DNA of 64,000 nucleotides from Bradyrhizobium retamae (GTDB lineage: Bacteria; Pseudomonadota; Alphaproteobacteria; Rhizobiales; Xanthobacteraceae): the NCBI RefSeq assembly GCF_001440415.1, contig NZ_LLYA01000214.1, positions 172,647 to 236,646 of the forward strand. Direction: 5' to 3'. The position numbers were made by a program, and so were the translations under genes. Below, piece by piece: positions 44,204-52,390 of the stretch (position 1 is the first letter of the stretch; each line of letters begins with the position of its first letter). A model generated the notes under the pieces. That model made no database searches, was not told the origin of the DNA, and saw only the letters and a program-made list of their open reading frames with translations.

Positions 44204-45088
44204 ATGCTGATCGGTTTCCTTTGCCTCTCGTTCGTCGTCATTATCTGGGGCACAAATTGGCTCGTGATCAAGGATGCCTTGCAGTCTTCGCCGCCGCTGC
44301 TTTTTACCGGCATCCGTTTGCTCGGCGGGGCAATCGCGATCGGAGCTGTCCGTCTGTGCCTTGGATACCCACTCCAGCTCGGATGTGAAGGGAAGGGCAG
44401 GCTTGTCGCGGTGGGTTTCCTTCAAATGGCTGGAGGCCTCGGGCTGAGCCTGGTCGGCTTGCAGTATCTCGATGTCGGCACCAGCGCTTTGATTTTCTAT
44501 ACGATGCCCTTGTGGCTTGTCGCGATCGAATGGACGATCGATCGCCAAAAGCAATCTCTCCTTGATGTCATCGCACTGACCTGCGGCATGCTTGGTCTCG
44601 GGCTGCTGGCGTCGGGTGCGACGCCGGTGGCGACATCTCATGGCATCCTGGGCATCGCGTTGCTTTCGATGGCAGCTTTTAGCTGGGCGCTGGGAACATG
44701 GATCCATAAACGCACCCCAGGCGACATCGACGTATGGAGCCGTACCATCTTTCAATTGGCGACCTCAGGCATAGCGGTCATCATTGCGTCGCTCCTGCTG
44801 GAGCGTCGGCTCGACTGGACTCAATTGCCGATTCTCGCCTGGCCTATCGCATTCAACTGCATCATGGCGACCGGCTTGGCGTTCGTCGCCTGGTATCGCG
44901 CGCTCAGCTCCATTTCCACGCAGATCGCATCCCAAAGCCTCGTGCTCATCCCTGTCGTTGCGCTGGTTGCGGCCGCCGTCTTGCAACAGGAGACTCCCAC
45001 GACACGCGTCGTGCTCGCCTGTGGCCTCATAATCGTCGGTGTCACCATCGCGATTTGGCATGCTGGCGGCCAAAGGAGATCCCTGTGA
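44204..45088 (+). CDS. EamA/DMT-family transporter, probable product exporter
   Basis: 294 residues, about ten membrane helices in two EamA repeats. The first repeat includes IWGTNWLVIKDALQSSPPLLFTGIRLL. The second ends TGLAFVAWYRALSSISTQIASQSLVLIPVVALV. The family exports amino acids and small metabolites. It lies 18 bases after ppd within the pepM operon, so export of the phosphonate product or an intermediate is the simplest reading. Confidence 0.85.
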   Translation: MLIGFLCLSFVVIIWGTNWLVIKDALQSSPPLLFTGIRLLGGAIAIGAVRLCLGYPLQLGCEGKGRLVAVGFLQMAGGLGLSLVGLQYLDVGTSALIFYTMPLWLVAIEWTIDRQKQSLLDVIALTCGMLGLGLLASGATPVATSHGILGIALLSMAAFSWALGTWIHKRTPGDIDVWSRTIFQLATSGIAVIIASLLLERRLDWTQLPILAWPIAFNCIMATGLAFVAWYRALSSISTQIASQSLVLIPVVALVAAAVLQQETPTTRVVLACGLIIVGVTIAIWHAGGQRRSL

Positions 45089-45148
45089 GGGCGATCCCAC
45101 GCGCTCAGAAGCCTGCGATCGGCACGGAACATCACATGGAGTCGAGCG

Positions 45149-46585
45149 ATGTTAGATTCGACACGTCTCTATCATCCAATGAAGATCGCGGGGGAGGATG
45201 TCCTTGCGGATTCGACGATCGACGTACGGAACCCCTTTACTAACCAAGTCATAGCTGCAGTTCCGCAAGCGCGCCCCGAGCATGCTCGCCGCGCCTTCGC
45301 GATTGCGCGGGCATTCCGTTCCAGGCTCACGCGGCAGGAGCGGGCGCGGATCCTCCTGGCCACGGCGGAAGCGATCGACGCAAACCGGGACCGGCTTGCG
45401 CATCTCATTACATCGGAAAGCGGCCTATGCTTGAGAGACTCGCTACATGAAACCGCGCGCGCCAAGGATGTCTGGTCATTCGCTGCGCACGCAGTGCTTC
45501 AGGACGATGGAGCGATTTACGCGGGCGATATCGGAGGGAATGCGCAGAGCAGACGCATATTCGCGACCAGGACACCGCTCCTTGGTGTAATCTCAGCGAT
45601 TACCCCCTTCAACCACCCGCTGAATCTCGTGAGCCATAAGCTCGCTCCGGCGATCGCGACCAACAACAGGGTCGTGCTGAAGCCGGCGGAGGCGACCCCT
45701 TTGACCGCGCTTGCTCTTGCCGAACTGCTCTATGAGGCGGGACTACCGCCGGAAATGCTGTCGATAGTCACCGGCGATCCGCGTTCGCTGGGAGACGCGA
45801 TGATCAATGACCCCGATATCGACCTGGTGACGTTTACGGGATCGGTGAGCGCCGGAAAGAAAATCGCCGAACGGGTGGGATACAGAAGGCTGGTGCTCGA
45901 GCTCGGCGGGAATGATCCTCTGATCGTAATGGGTGACGCCGATCTCGACCGCGCAGCCCGGTTGGCGGTGCAGGGTGCGACCAGAAATTCCGGGCAACGC
46001 TGCACCGCCGTCAAGCGGGCCTTGGTCGTCGAGAGCGCGGCCGATCGCTTTGCCGAAGCGACCCTCTCTCTGATGAAGCGCCTCGCGGCAGGAGATCCCA
46101 TGGATCCCAACACGGACGTGGGGACGGTCATCAACGCGAGGGCGGCGTCGATTATTGCCGGACGCGTCGAAGCCGCAATTCAGGACGGCGCCCGCCTGCT
46201 GCTCGGCAATACTCCAAAAAGCGCGCTTTACCCGCCGACACTGTTGGACCATGTCCCGTACGATTGCGAGTTGGTGCGCGAAGAGACCTTTGGTCCTGTC
46301 CTCCCCATCATTCGCTGCCCGGATGACGTCGAGCACATCATCTCCATCGCAAACTCAACGGCCTTCGGTCTTTCGGCTGGGTTGTGCACAAACAGGCTCG
46401 ACTACGTCACCCGCTTTGTCGATGCCCTCGACGTGGGCTGCGTCAACGTGTGGGAAGTTCCGGGATACCGGACAGAGCTAACGCCGTTCGGTGGCGTCAA
46501 GGATTCCGGCCTCGGCCATAAGGAGGGCGTGCTGGAGGCCATGAAGAGCTTCACGAATATAAAAACCTACTCGCTACCGTGGTGA
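45149..46585 (+). CDS. phnY: phosphonoacetaldehyde dehydrogenase-like aldehyde dehydrogenase
   Basis: 478 residues. Aldehyde dehydrogenase with catalytic Cys285 (NSGQRCTAVKR) and Glu251 (LELGGNDPLIV). Closeness to PhnY rather than generic enzymes shows in ITPFNHPLNLVSHKLAPAI, GYRRLVLELGGND and the tail WEVPGYRTELTPFGGVKDSGLGHKEGV ending in FTNIKTYSLPW. It would oxidise phosphonoacetaldehyde to phosphonoacetate with NAD(P)+. PhnY usually sits with phnW and phnA in aminoethylphosphonate breakdown; here it sits with pepM and ppd, which makes a biosynthetic role likely. Confidence 0.85.
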   Translation: MLDSTRLYHPMKIAGEDVLADSTIDVRNPFTNQVIAAVPQARPEHARRAFAIARAFRSRLTRQERARILLATAEAIDANRDRLAHLITSESGLCLRDSLHETARAKDVWSFAAHAVLQDDGAIYAGDIGGNAQSRRIFATRTPLLGVISAITPFNHPLNLVSHKLAPAIATNNRVVLKPAEATPLTALALAELLYEAGLPPEMLSIVTGDPRSLGDAMINDPDIDLVTFTGSVSAGKKIAERVGYRRLVLELGGNDPLIVMGDADLDRAARLAVQGATRNSGQRCTAVKRALVVESAADRFAEATLSLMKRLAAGDPMDPNTDVGTVINARAASIIAGRVEAAIQDGARLLLGNTPKSALYPPTLLDHVPYDCELVREETFGPVLPIIRCPDDVEHIISIANSTAFGLSAGLCTNRLDYVTRFVDALDVGCVNVWEVPGYRTELTPFGGVKDSGLGHKEGVLEAMKSFTNIKTYSLPW

Positions 46586-46592
46586 GGCAACC

Positions 46593-47570
46593 TCAATCCA
46601 GGAGTTTGGACGCGGCCGCTTCATCGGTGACCAGGACCTGGCAGAAGCCAGCCAGCAGGCCGGCGCGAATGATGGGGACCTTGTGCTCGCCTCCGGCGGC
46701 GAGAATCCGATGTCTGATCTGAAGCACGTGGTTGATCGGCGGACGTATAGTCCGCTGCACCAGGGGGTGGCGAAGCGGCTTCCCGGCTGAGTCGAGGTAG
46801 TGACCGCAAATGTCCCCAACCGCACCGGCCTCAAGCAATGAAGCCCAGGTTTCGCGAGAAATGACCTCGTATTCGAGCGCCTTTGATTGCTCGGAGAGAT
46901 CGATCGCACTTAACAGGGCCACATCGAGGGAGGGTACCATGGCGAGCACTGAGCGAACAGGCTCACTCGCGGCGAGGATGTCCCTTAGCTCCGCAGTCTC
47001 GGCGAACATCGGCGCGGTCAGATAATAGCATCGCGCGCCGAGCGCCCGGGCAATCATGGTTGCATTGTCATACGGATTGATCGGCGCGCTTTCGGCCAAC
47101 CCGCCGGACATCAGCACCACGCGGGTGCCGTCTCCAGATCGGTGCGGCAGGTTTTGGGCTGCGGCATTGATGGTGCCTCCCCAGGTGATTCCCAGCGAAC
47201 CCGATGGCGGAAGACACGCGGCGACGTATCGCGCGGCGGCGGCTCCGATGAAAGAACGCACGTCTGTGCCGCCCAGGGGGACGGGGACCACGATCGCATG
47301 ACGCAGATTGAATTTGCGGATGAGCTCTTCTTCGAATTCGGTGCGCTGACCCGCCGGGTCGGCGATCGTGATTTGAACGAAGCCGCTTTCCCGTGCCTCG
47401 CCGAGGATCCGGTTGACGCGCTTGCGCGTCATCTTCAGCCGCTGCGCGATCGCGTCCTGGGTTTGGCCTTCGCGGAAATAGTACCAGCAGATTTTGGCAA
47501 CCAACGCGGCGTCGGCGCGACCATCGCCGGCTTCGCCTTCGTTTGCTGCGACTTGCGAGCCTCGAATCAA
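46593..47570 (-). CDS. SorC/DeoR-type sugar-binding transcriptional regulator
   Basis: About 325 residues. The N-terminal helix-turn-helix (YYFREGQTQDAIAQRLKMTRKRVNRILGEARESGFVQI) is followed by a SorC-type effector domain (AAARYVAACLPPSGSLGITWGGTINAAAQNLP). Such proteins bind phosphorylated sugars or polyols. The 47570 start is TTG and may not be the true one; a start slightly downstream is possible. It is divergent from the long import operon and converges on phnY with only 7 bases between stops. It most likely controls the operon starting at 47746. Confidence 0.85.
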   Translation of the reverse strand: MIRGSQVAANEGEAGDGRADAALVAKICWYYFREGQTQDAIAQRLKMTRKRVNRILGEARESGFVQITIADPAGQRTEFEEELIRKFNLRHAIVVPVPLGGTDVRSFIGAAAARYVAACLPPSGSLGITWGGTINAAAQNLPHRSGDGTRVVLMSGGLAESAPINPYDNATMIARALGARCYYLTAPMFAETAELRDILAASEPVRSVLAMVPSLDVALLSAIDLSEQSKALEYEVISRETWASLLEAGAVGDICGHYLDSAGKPLRHPLVQRTIRPPINHVLQIRHRILAAGGEHKVPIIRAGLLAGFCQVLVTDEAAASKLLD

Positions 47571-47645
47571 CGCGTACTCCGATCAGCTTCAGGAACCCGC
47601 TGTTTGCCTGCTTCCGGGGTTGGGAGGCAACTCCTTCATACTTCT

Positions 47646-47695
47646 CCACAACTTATGTGGTTGTGCACAATTGTTCCTTCTCCGTCACAAATGTG
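47646..47695. promoter_or_regulatory. cluster of inverted repeats, probable SorC-family operator
   Basis: Three TGTG-type inverted repeats in 50 bases: CCACA-actta-TGTGG (47646-47660), TTGTGCACAA (47661-47670, a perfect palindrome) and CACA-AA-TGTG (47686-47695). They lie between the SorC-type gene and the start of the import operon at 47746. Confidence 0.6.
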
Positions 47696-47745
47696 TTACG
47701 GGGGCCATCTATCTGTTCGCCGGGCTTGGAAACGGGAGAAAATCC

Positions 47746-48948
47746 ATGCGTCGGCTGATCATCGCATCATTACTGTTGTGCGGCGGGGCAACGTCCGCCC
47801 TCGCGCAATTTTCTGATAACAAGATCGTCATCGGTGTGATGGGTGATCAAAGCGGAGTTGTCGCTGATGTCGGCGGCCCTGGATCGATCCTGGCGGCCCG
47901 CATGGCGGTCGAGGACTCGGGCGGAAACGCCGGTGGTGTCCCCATCGAGATCATTACTGCCGATCATCAGAACAAGCCCGACGTCGCGTCTGCGATTGCC
48001 CGTGAATGGTTCGACCGGCGCGGTGTCGATGTCATGGTCGACCTGCCGCATTCCGGCGTGGTCTTCGGGTTGATGGCGATCGCCACCGAGAAAAAGCGTT
48101 CCCTCATGATATCTGGCGCCGCCAGCGTGGAGATAACCGGAGGGCGTTGCTCTCCCTTTGCCACGCACTGGACTGACGACACCTACTCGCTGGCGCGCGG
48201 CACCGCCGCAGCCCTGATGCAGCAGGAACTGAAATCCTGGTACTTTCTCACCGCGGATTACGCATTTGGCCACGATCTCGAAAAGGATGCCGCGCGCGTC
48301 GTTGAGGAACGTGGAGGCAAGGTGAACGGAAGCGCTCGCCACCCCCTGAGCACGGCCGATTTCTCCGCGCTTCTGCTGCGCGCGAAATCCTCGCAAGCGC
48401 AGGTAGTAGCTCTGGCGAGCGCCGGCGCCGACACCGTCAACGCCATCAAGCAGGCTGGCCAATTTGGCATTATGCGCGGCGGCCAGCGTGTCGCGGCTCT
48501 CCATGCGTTCGTCACCGACATCAACAGTGTCGGTCTCGAAGCGGCCCAGGGCCTGATCATCACCACCGGTTTTTACTGGAATGACACCGATGGGACTCGC
48601 GCCTTCTCGGAGCGATTTTTCAAGGCTCATGGACGGATGCCGACCCGTGAGCAGGCCGGCGTCTATACGAGCGTGCTGCACTATCTCAAGGCCGCCAGCA
48701 AGGCAAAGACTGACGACGCCGCTATCGTGAACACGGAAATGCGAAAGCTGCCCGTCGATAAGTTCGGCCAGCAGGTCCACATTCAGGAAAACGGTCGCGT
48801 CATCTACGATCTCGGCGTTTATCGTGTGAAGACCGCGACCGAAAGTAAGGTTCCGTGGGACTACTATGAGCGCATCGCCACGGTCCCGGCCGACACTGCT
48901 TTTCGCTCGATCGATAACGCGGGCTGCGCCGCTCCGAGCGTTCGATGA
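47746..48948 (+). CDS. Liv-type ABC substrate-binding protein
   Basis: 400 residues from ATG 47746, with GGGAG upstream. A signal peptide ends SALAQ. The mature protein starts KIVIGVMGDQSGVVADVGGPG, typical of type I binding proteins, with DYAFGHDLEKDA and GFYWNDTDGTRAFSERF in later strands. It heads an operon with its own ATPases and a fused permease. The substrate may be an amide or phosphonate conjugate, judging from amidase and phnA downstream; that is inference. Confidence 0.88.
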   Translation: MRRLIIASLLLCGGATSALAQFSDNKIVIGVMGDQSGVVADVGGPGSILAARMAVEDSGGNAGGVPIEIITADHQNKPDVASAIAREWFDRRGVDVMVDLPHSGVVFGLMAIATEKKRSLMISGAASVEITGGRCSPFATHWTDDTYSLARGTAAALMQQELKSWYFLTADYAFGHDLEKDAARVVEERGGKVNGSARHPLSTADFSALLLRAKSSQAQVVALASAGADTVNAIKQAGQFGIMRGGQRVAALHAFVTDINSVGLEAAQGLIITTGFYWNDTDGTRAFSERFFKAHGRMPTREQAGVYTSVLHYLKAASKAKTDDAAIVNTEMRKLPVDKFGQQVHIQENGRVIYDLGVYRVKTATESKVPWDYYERIATVPADTAFRSIDNAGCAAPSVR

Positions 48949-49766
48949 CAACCATCCTTCTTGATCATCCGCAGCGGGCAGCGGCGCCGATTGCTTCGGC
49001 CGTTCGACAACGCGCTGCCGCATCGCTGCTGACCGCCCGCGGCCTGACGGTTCGCTTCGGCGATTTCGAGGCGCTTCGCGGTGTCTCGATCGATCTCGAC
49101 ACAAGGTCGATCCATGCGGTGATCGGGCCCAACGGGGCGGGCAAGACCACACTGTTCAACGTGATCAGCGGCTTTACGAAGCCAACCGCCGGCCAGGTTC
49201 GTCTCAACGGTGCGGATGTGACTGCGGTATCGCCGAACCGTCTTGCGCGGCTCGGGCTCGCCCGATCGTTTCAGATATGCTCGATTTTTCCAAATCTCTC
49301 CGTCGCCGACAACATCCGCACGGCACTCGCGCTGAACGAGCGGGGCCCGCAGCTCCTGCGCGGCCGTTCGAGACGGGACGAAAACGGAGCAAGAATCCGG
49401 CATCTTCTCGATCAAGGTGGGCTGACGGACGAAAGCGAACGCCGGGCCGCTGATCTGCCCTATGGTCGCCGGCGACTGCTTGAGATCGTCACGACGATCG
49501 CGATTGCGCCGAAATTTCTGCTGCTCGACGAGCCGACTGCCGGTCTGGCTCGGGAAGACATCGCGCCAGTCGCAGCCCTGATCAAGACGGTCGCCGCCAC
49601 CTGTGGCGTCCTTCTGGTCGAGCACAATCTGCAGGTCGTGAAAAGTCTGGCAGCGAAGGTTACGGTGCTCGCGGAGGGCGCGGTCCTCTGTGAAGGCAGC
49701 TACGACGAGGTCGCTCGCGACCCTCGCGTGATCAACGCCTACATCGGGGCCGAGCGTCGTGCCTGA
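48945..49766 (+). CDS. Liv-type ABC ATP-binding protein (LivG class)
   Basis: 273 residues. Walker A is GPNGAGKTT and Walker B is FLLLDEPTAGL. The ABC signature is degenerate: where LivG has LSYGEQRRLEIA, this reads LPYGRRRLLEIV. Its start overlaps the binding-protein stop by 4 bases, and its end overlaps the next gene by 8. Confidence 0.85.
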   Translation: MTTILLDHPQRAAAPIASAVRQRAAASLLTARGLTVRFGDFEALRGVSIDLDTRSIHAVIGPNGAGKTTLFNVISGFTKPTAGQVRLNGADVTAVSPNRLARLGLARSFQICSIFPNLSVADNIRTALALNERGPQLLRGRSRRDENGARIRHLLDQGGLTDESERRAADLPYGRRRLLEIVTTIAIAPKFLLLDEPTAGLAREDIAPVAALIKTVAATCGVLLVEHNLQVVKSLAAKVTVLAEGAVLCEGSYDEVARDPRVINAYIGAERRA

Positions 49767-50466
49767 GGCGGCTTCGATGCGACTCTCGAATGTGCAAGCA
49801 TGGTATGGCGATTCTCAGGCGCTGTTCGGCGTCGGGTTCGCGGTTCGGCCAGGTGAGGTGACCTGTCTGGTCGGCCGCAACGGCGCGGGCAAGACAACCA
49901 TCCTTCGCGCCATCATGGGTTTACTGCCGCGACAAACCGGCAGCATTATCTTGTCAGGGCGCGAAGCAAGCGGAATGCGCCCATATGAACGTACTCGGTT
50001 CGGCATCGGCTATTGCCCCGAGGAGCGGGCGATCTTCTCCAGCCTCACCGTCGAGGAAAATCTTGCCCTTCCTCCAGCGGTCTGCGCCGCGGGCATGGCC
50101 AACGCCGATATCTTCGTGCTGTTTCCGAATCTTCGCACGAGGGGACGCCACTATGGCGACCAGCTCAGCGGCGGCGAGCAGCAAATGCTCGCCATCGCCC
50201 GGATTTTGCGCACAGGCGCGCAGACCCTTCTTCTCGACGAACCTACCGAGGGACTGGCTCCGCTCATCGTGAGGCAGATCGAGGATGCGCTGATTGAACT
50301 CAAACGCCGCGGCTACACGATCCTGCTTGTAGAACAGAACCTCGACTTCGTCCTGCATCTCGCCGATCGGGTGGTGGCGATCGAAAACGGTGCGGTTGTG
50401 GACGACCTCGAAACCCGAGGTGGCGAGCACGTCAAGGCTCGGCTCCTCGAACGTCTTGCGCTGTGA
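49759..50466 (+). CDS. Liv-type ABC ATP-binding protein (LivF class)
   Basis: 235 residues. Walker A is GRNGAGKTT, the signature is LSGGEQQMLAIARIL, Walker B is TLLLDEPTEGL, and the terminal VEQNLDFVLHLADRVVAIENGAVV is the LivF hallmark. The start may be GTG 49759 or ATG 49777. Its stop is 7 bases before the fused permease start. Confidence 0.87.
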   Translation: MPEAASMRLSNVQAWYGDSQALFGVGFAVRPGEVTCLVGRNGAGKTTILRAIMGLLPRQTGSIILSGREASGMRPYERTRFGIGYCPEERAIFSSLTVEENLALPPAVCAAGMANADIFVLFPNLRTRGRHYGDQLSGGEQQMLAIARILRTGAQTLLLDEPTEGLAPLIVRQIEDALIELKRRGYTILLVEQNLDFVLHLADRVVAIENGAVVDDLETRGGEHVKARLLERLAL

Positions 50467-50473
50467 TTCCAAC

Positions 50474-52390
50474 ATGATGGACCTCATCCTCGGCTACCTC
50501 ACGATCGGCCTCGTCAACGGCTCGTTCTATGCGCTGCTTAGTCTCGGGCTGGCGCTTATCTTCGGCCTTCTCAACATTCTCAACATGACGCATGGCGTGC
50601 TCTACATGATGGGCGCTTTTGCTGCATGGGCCGGTTCTCGATATCTCGGATTGGGCTATTTCGGGGGGCTGGTTTTCGCGCCGATCTGCGTAGCTGTTTT
50701 CGGCACCATCTTCGAACGTTTGTTGCTGCGTCGAACCTACGGTCTCGATCCGCTCTACGGATTCATGCTGACGTTTGGCGCAGCGATGGTCGTTCAGGGC
50801 GGCTTCCAGGCCTATTTCGGTTCAACCGGACTCCCCTACGCCGCACCGGATTGGTTATCCGGCGGGCTTGATCTCGGTTTTCTGTATTTCCCTGCATACC
50901 GACTTTGGGTCGTCGCCGTGGCGCTTGTCATATGTGTGATCGTTTGGATCGCCATTGCGCACACGCGTCTTGGCTCGATTCTGCGCGCGTCGTCCGAAAA
51001 TGCAGCTACTGCCGAAGCGCTCGGCGTCGGCGTGCCTCGTGTCTTCGCCGCCACTTTCGCTCTGGGCGCCGCCTTGGCGGGACTGGCGGGCGCGCTGGCC
51101 GCGCCGATCTACCAGGTCTCACCGCTGATGGGTTCGGACATCCTGCTTGTTGTATTTGCGATCATCGTTATCGGCGGCATGGGGTCGATCGGGGGAACCA
51201 TCGTCTCGAGCTATGCCCTCGCGCTGATCGAGAGCCTTACACAGGCGCTGGTTCCGCAGGCGGCAAGCTTCATCGTCTTCGCCTTCATGTGCGTTGTGCT
51301 TCTGCTTCGGCCGCAGGGGCTGTTCGGCATTTCGGTGGTCCGATCCCACGAATTCCTGGCGGCCCGGCTTCCGTGGATTGAGCCTGCGGATAAGGAAACC
51401 GCCGCCAAACGCCTGACCGGCATGGTGCCGGTACTCACCGCCGTCGCCGCGCTCTTGGCACTGCCGATGCTGCTTTATCCCATCTACCTGATGAAGATCT
51501 TCTGTTTCACCATCTTCGCCGCCTCATTCAATTTCCTGCTGGGATTTGCTGGTATCATGTCCTTCGGCCAGGCGGCCTTGTTTGGTACTGCTGCCTATCT
51601 CACAGCGCATGCGGCAAGAGAGTGGGCGCTGCCACCGGAAGCCGCGATCGGCGTCGGGATAGCAGCGGCGCTCGTTCTCGGTCTCGTCATGGGCATCTTT
51701 GCGATCAGACGCCGGGGCATCTATCAGGCCATGATCACGCTGGCGATCGCGCAGATGGTCTATTTTGTCTATGTGCAGGCCAGCTTCACCCATGGTGAGG
51801 ATGGCATCCAGTCCGTCCCCCGCGGCATGTTGCTGGGGTTGATCGATCTTCACAACGACAGCAATGTTTACTGGCTCTGTGCTGCCGCCATGCTCGGCGT
51901 GCTCTTCGGCCTGCGCCGTCTGATCAACTCCCCGTTCGGGATGATGTTGATCGCCATTCGCGACAATGAACGCCGGGCCCTGTCGCTGGGGCACAATGTC
52001 GACGCATACAAACTCGCTGCATTCGGCATCGCCGCTTTCTGCGCCGGCATCGCCGGCTCCATGAGTGCCATCGTCTTCCAGTTGGCCACCCTATCCGGCG
52101 TACATTGGCATCTTTCGGGCGAAGCCGTGCTGATGGCGTTGATCGGCGGTATCGGCACATTCGGCGGGCCCCTCATCGGCGCCGCCGTGTTGGTGACGAT
52201 GCAGCATTTCCTGTCGCCGTTTGGCGCCTGGATCATGGCAATTCAGGGAGCCGTCTTTGTTCTTTGCGTCCTGCTGTTCCGCGACGGGTTATCACCCCAG
52301 GCCCTTGCACTTGCCGCAAATCTTCGCCGGCAAGGTGCAACGTCGAAAACCGCCGGGACCCCGCAGGCTATGGAGGCTATCGGCCGATGA
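50474..52390 (+). CDS. fused LivH-LivM ABC permease
   Basis: 638 residues in one chain. The LivH half (1 to about 300) has ALLSLGLALIFGLLNILNMTHG and the EAA-like GVGVPRVFAATFALGAALAG. The LivM half (about 317-620) has FCFTIFAASFNFLLGFAGIMSFGQAALFG and NERRALSLGHNVDAYKLAAF. In most systems these are two genes. The fusion fixes a one-to-one permease ratio. The stop overlaps the amidase start (ATGA), which ties the importer to the hydrolases. Confidence 0.87.
   Translation: MMDLILGYLTIGLVNGSFYALLSLGLALIFGLLNILNMTHGVLYMMGAFAAWAGSRYLGLGYFGGLVFAPICVAVFGTIFERLLLRRTYGLDPLYGFMLTFGAAMVVQGGFQAYFGSTGLPYAAPDWLSGGLDLGFLYFPAYRLWVVAVALVICVIVWIAIAHTRLGSILRASSENAATAEALGVGVPRVFAATFALGAALAGLAGALAAPIYQVSPLMGSDILLVVFAIIVIGGMGSIGGTIVSSYALALIESLTQALVPQAASFIVFAFMCVVLLLRPQGLFGISVVRSHEFLAARLPWIEPADKETAAKRLTGMVPVLTAVAALLALPMLLYPIYLMKIFCFTIFAASFNFLLGFAGIMSFGQAALFGTAAYLTAHAAREWALPPEAAIGVGIAAALVLGLVMGIFAIRRRGIYQAMITLAIAQMVYFVYVQASFTHGEDGIQSVPRGMLLGLIDLHNDSNVYWLCAAAMLGVLFGLRRLINSPFGMMLIAIRDNERRALSLGHNVDAYKLAAFGIAAFCAGIAGSMSAIVFQLATLSGVHWHLSGEAVLMALIGGIGTFGGPLIGAAVLVTMQHFLSPFGAWIMAIQGAVFVLCVLLFRDGLSPQALALAANLRRQGATSKTAGTPQAMEAIGR

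Noticed and set aside
40806..46585. Reading the pepM block as a phosphonate breakdown cluster
   Set aside because: A true PEP-mutase motif plus a decarboxylase runs toward C-P bond formation; no transaminase, phosphonatase, C-P lyase or importer is in this block, and it has an exporter-type gene.
47770..49152. 460-codon minus-strand frame opposite the Liv-type binding protein and ATPase
   Set aside because: It is an antisense shadow; the plus-strand genes have a signal peptide and Walker motifs.
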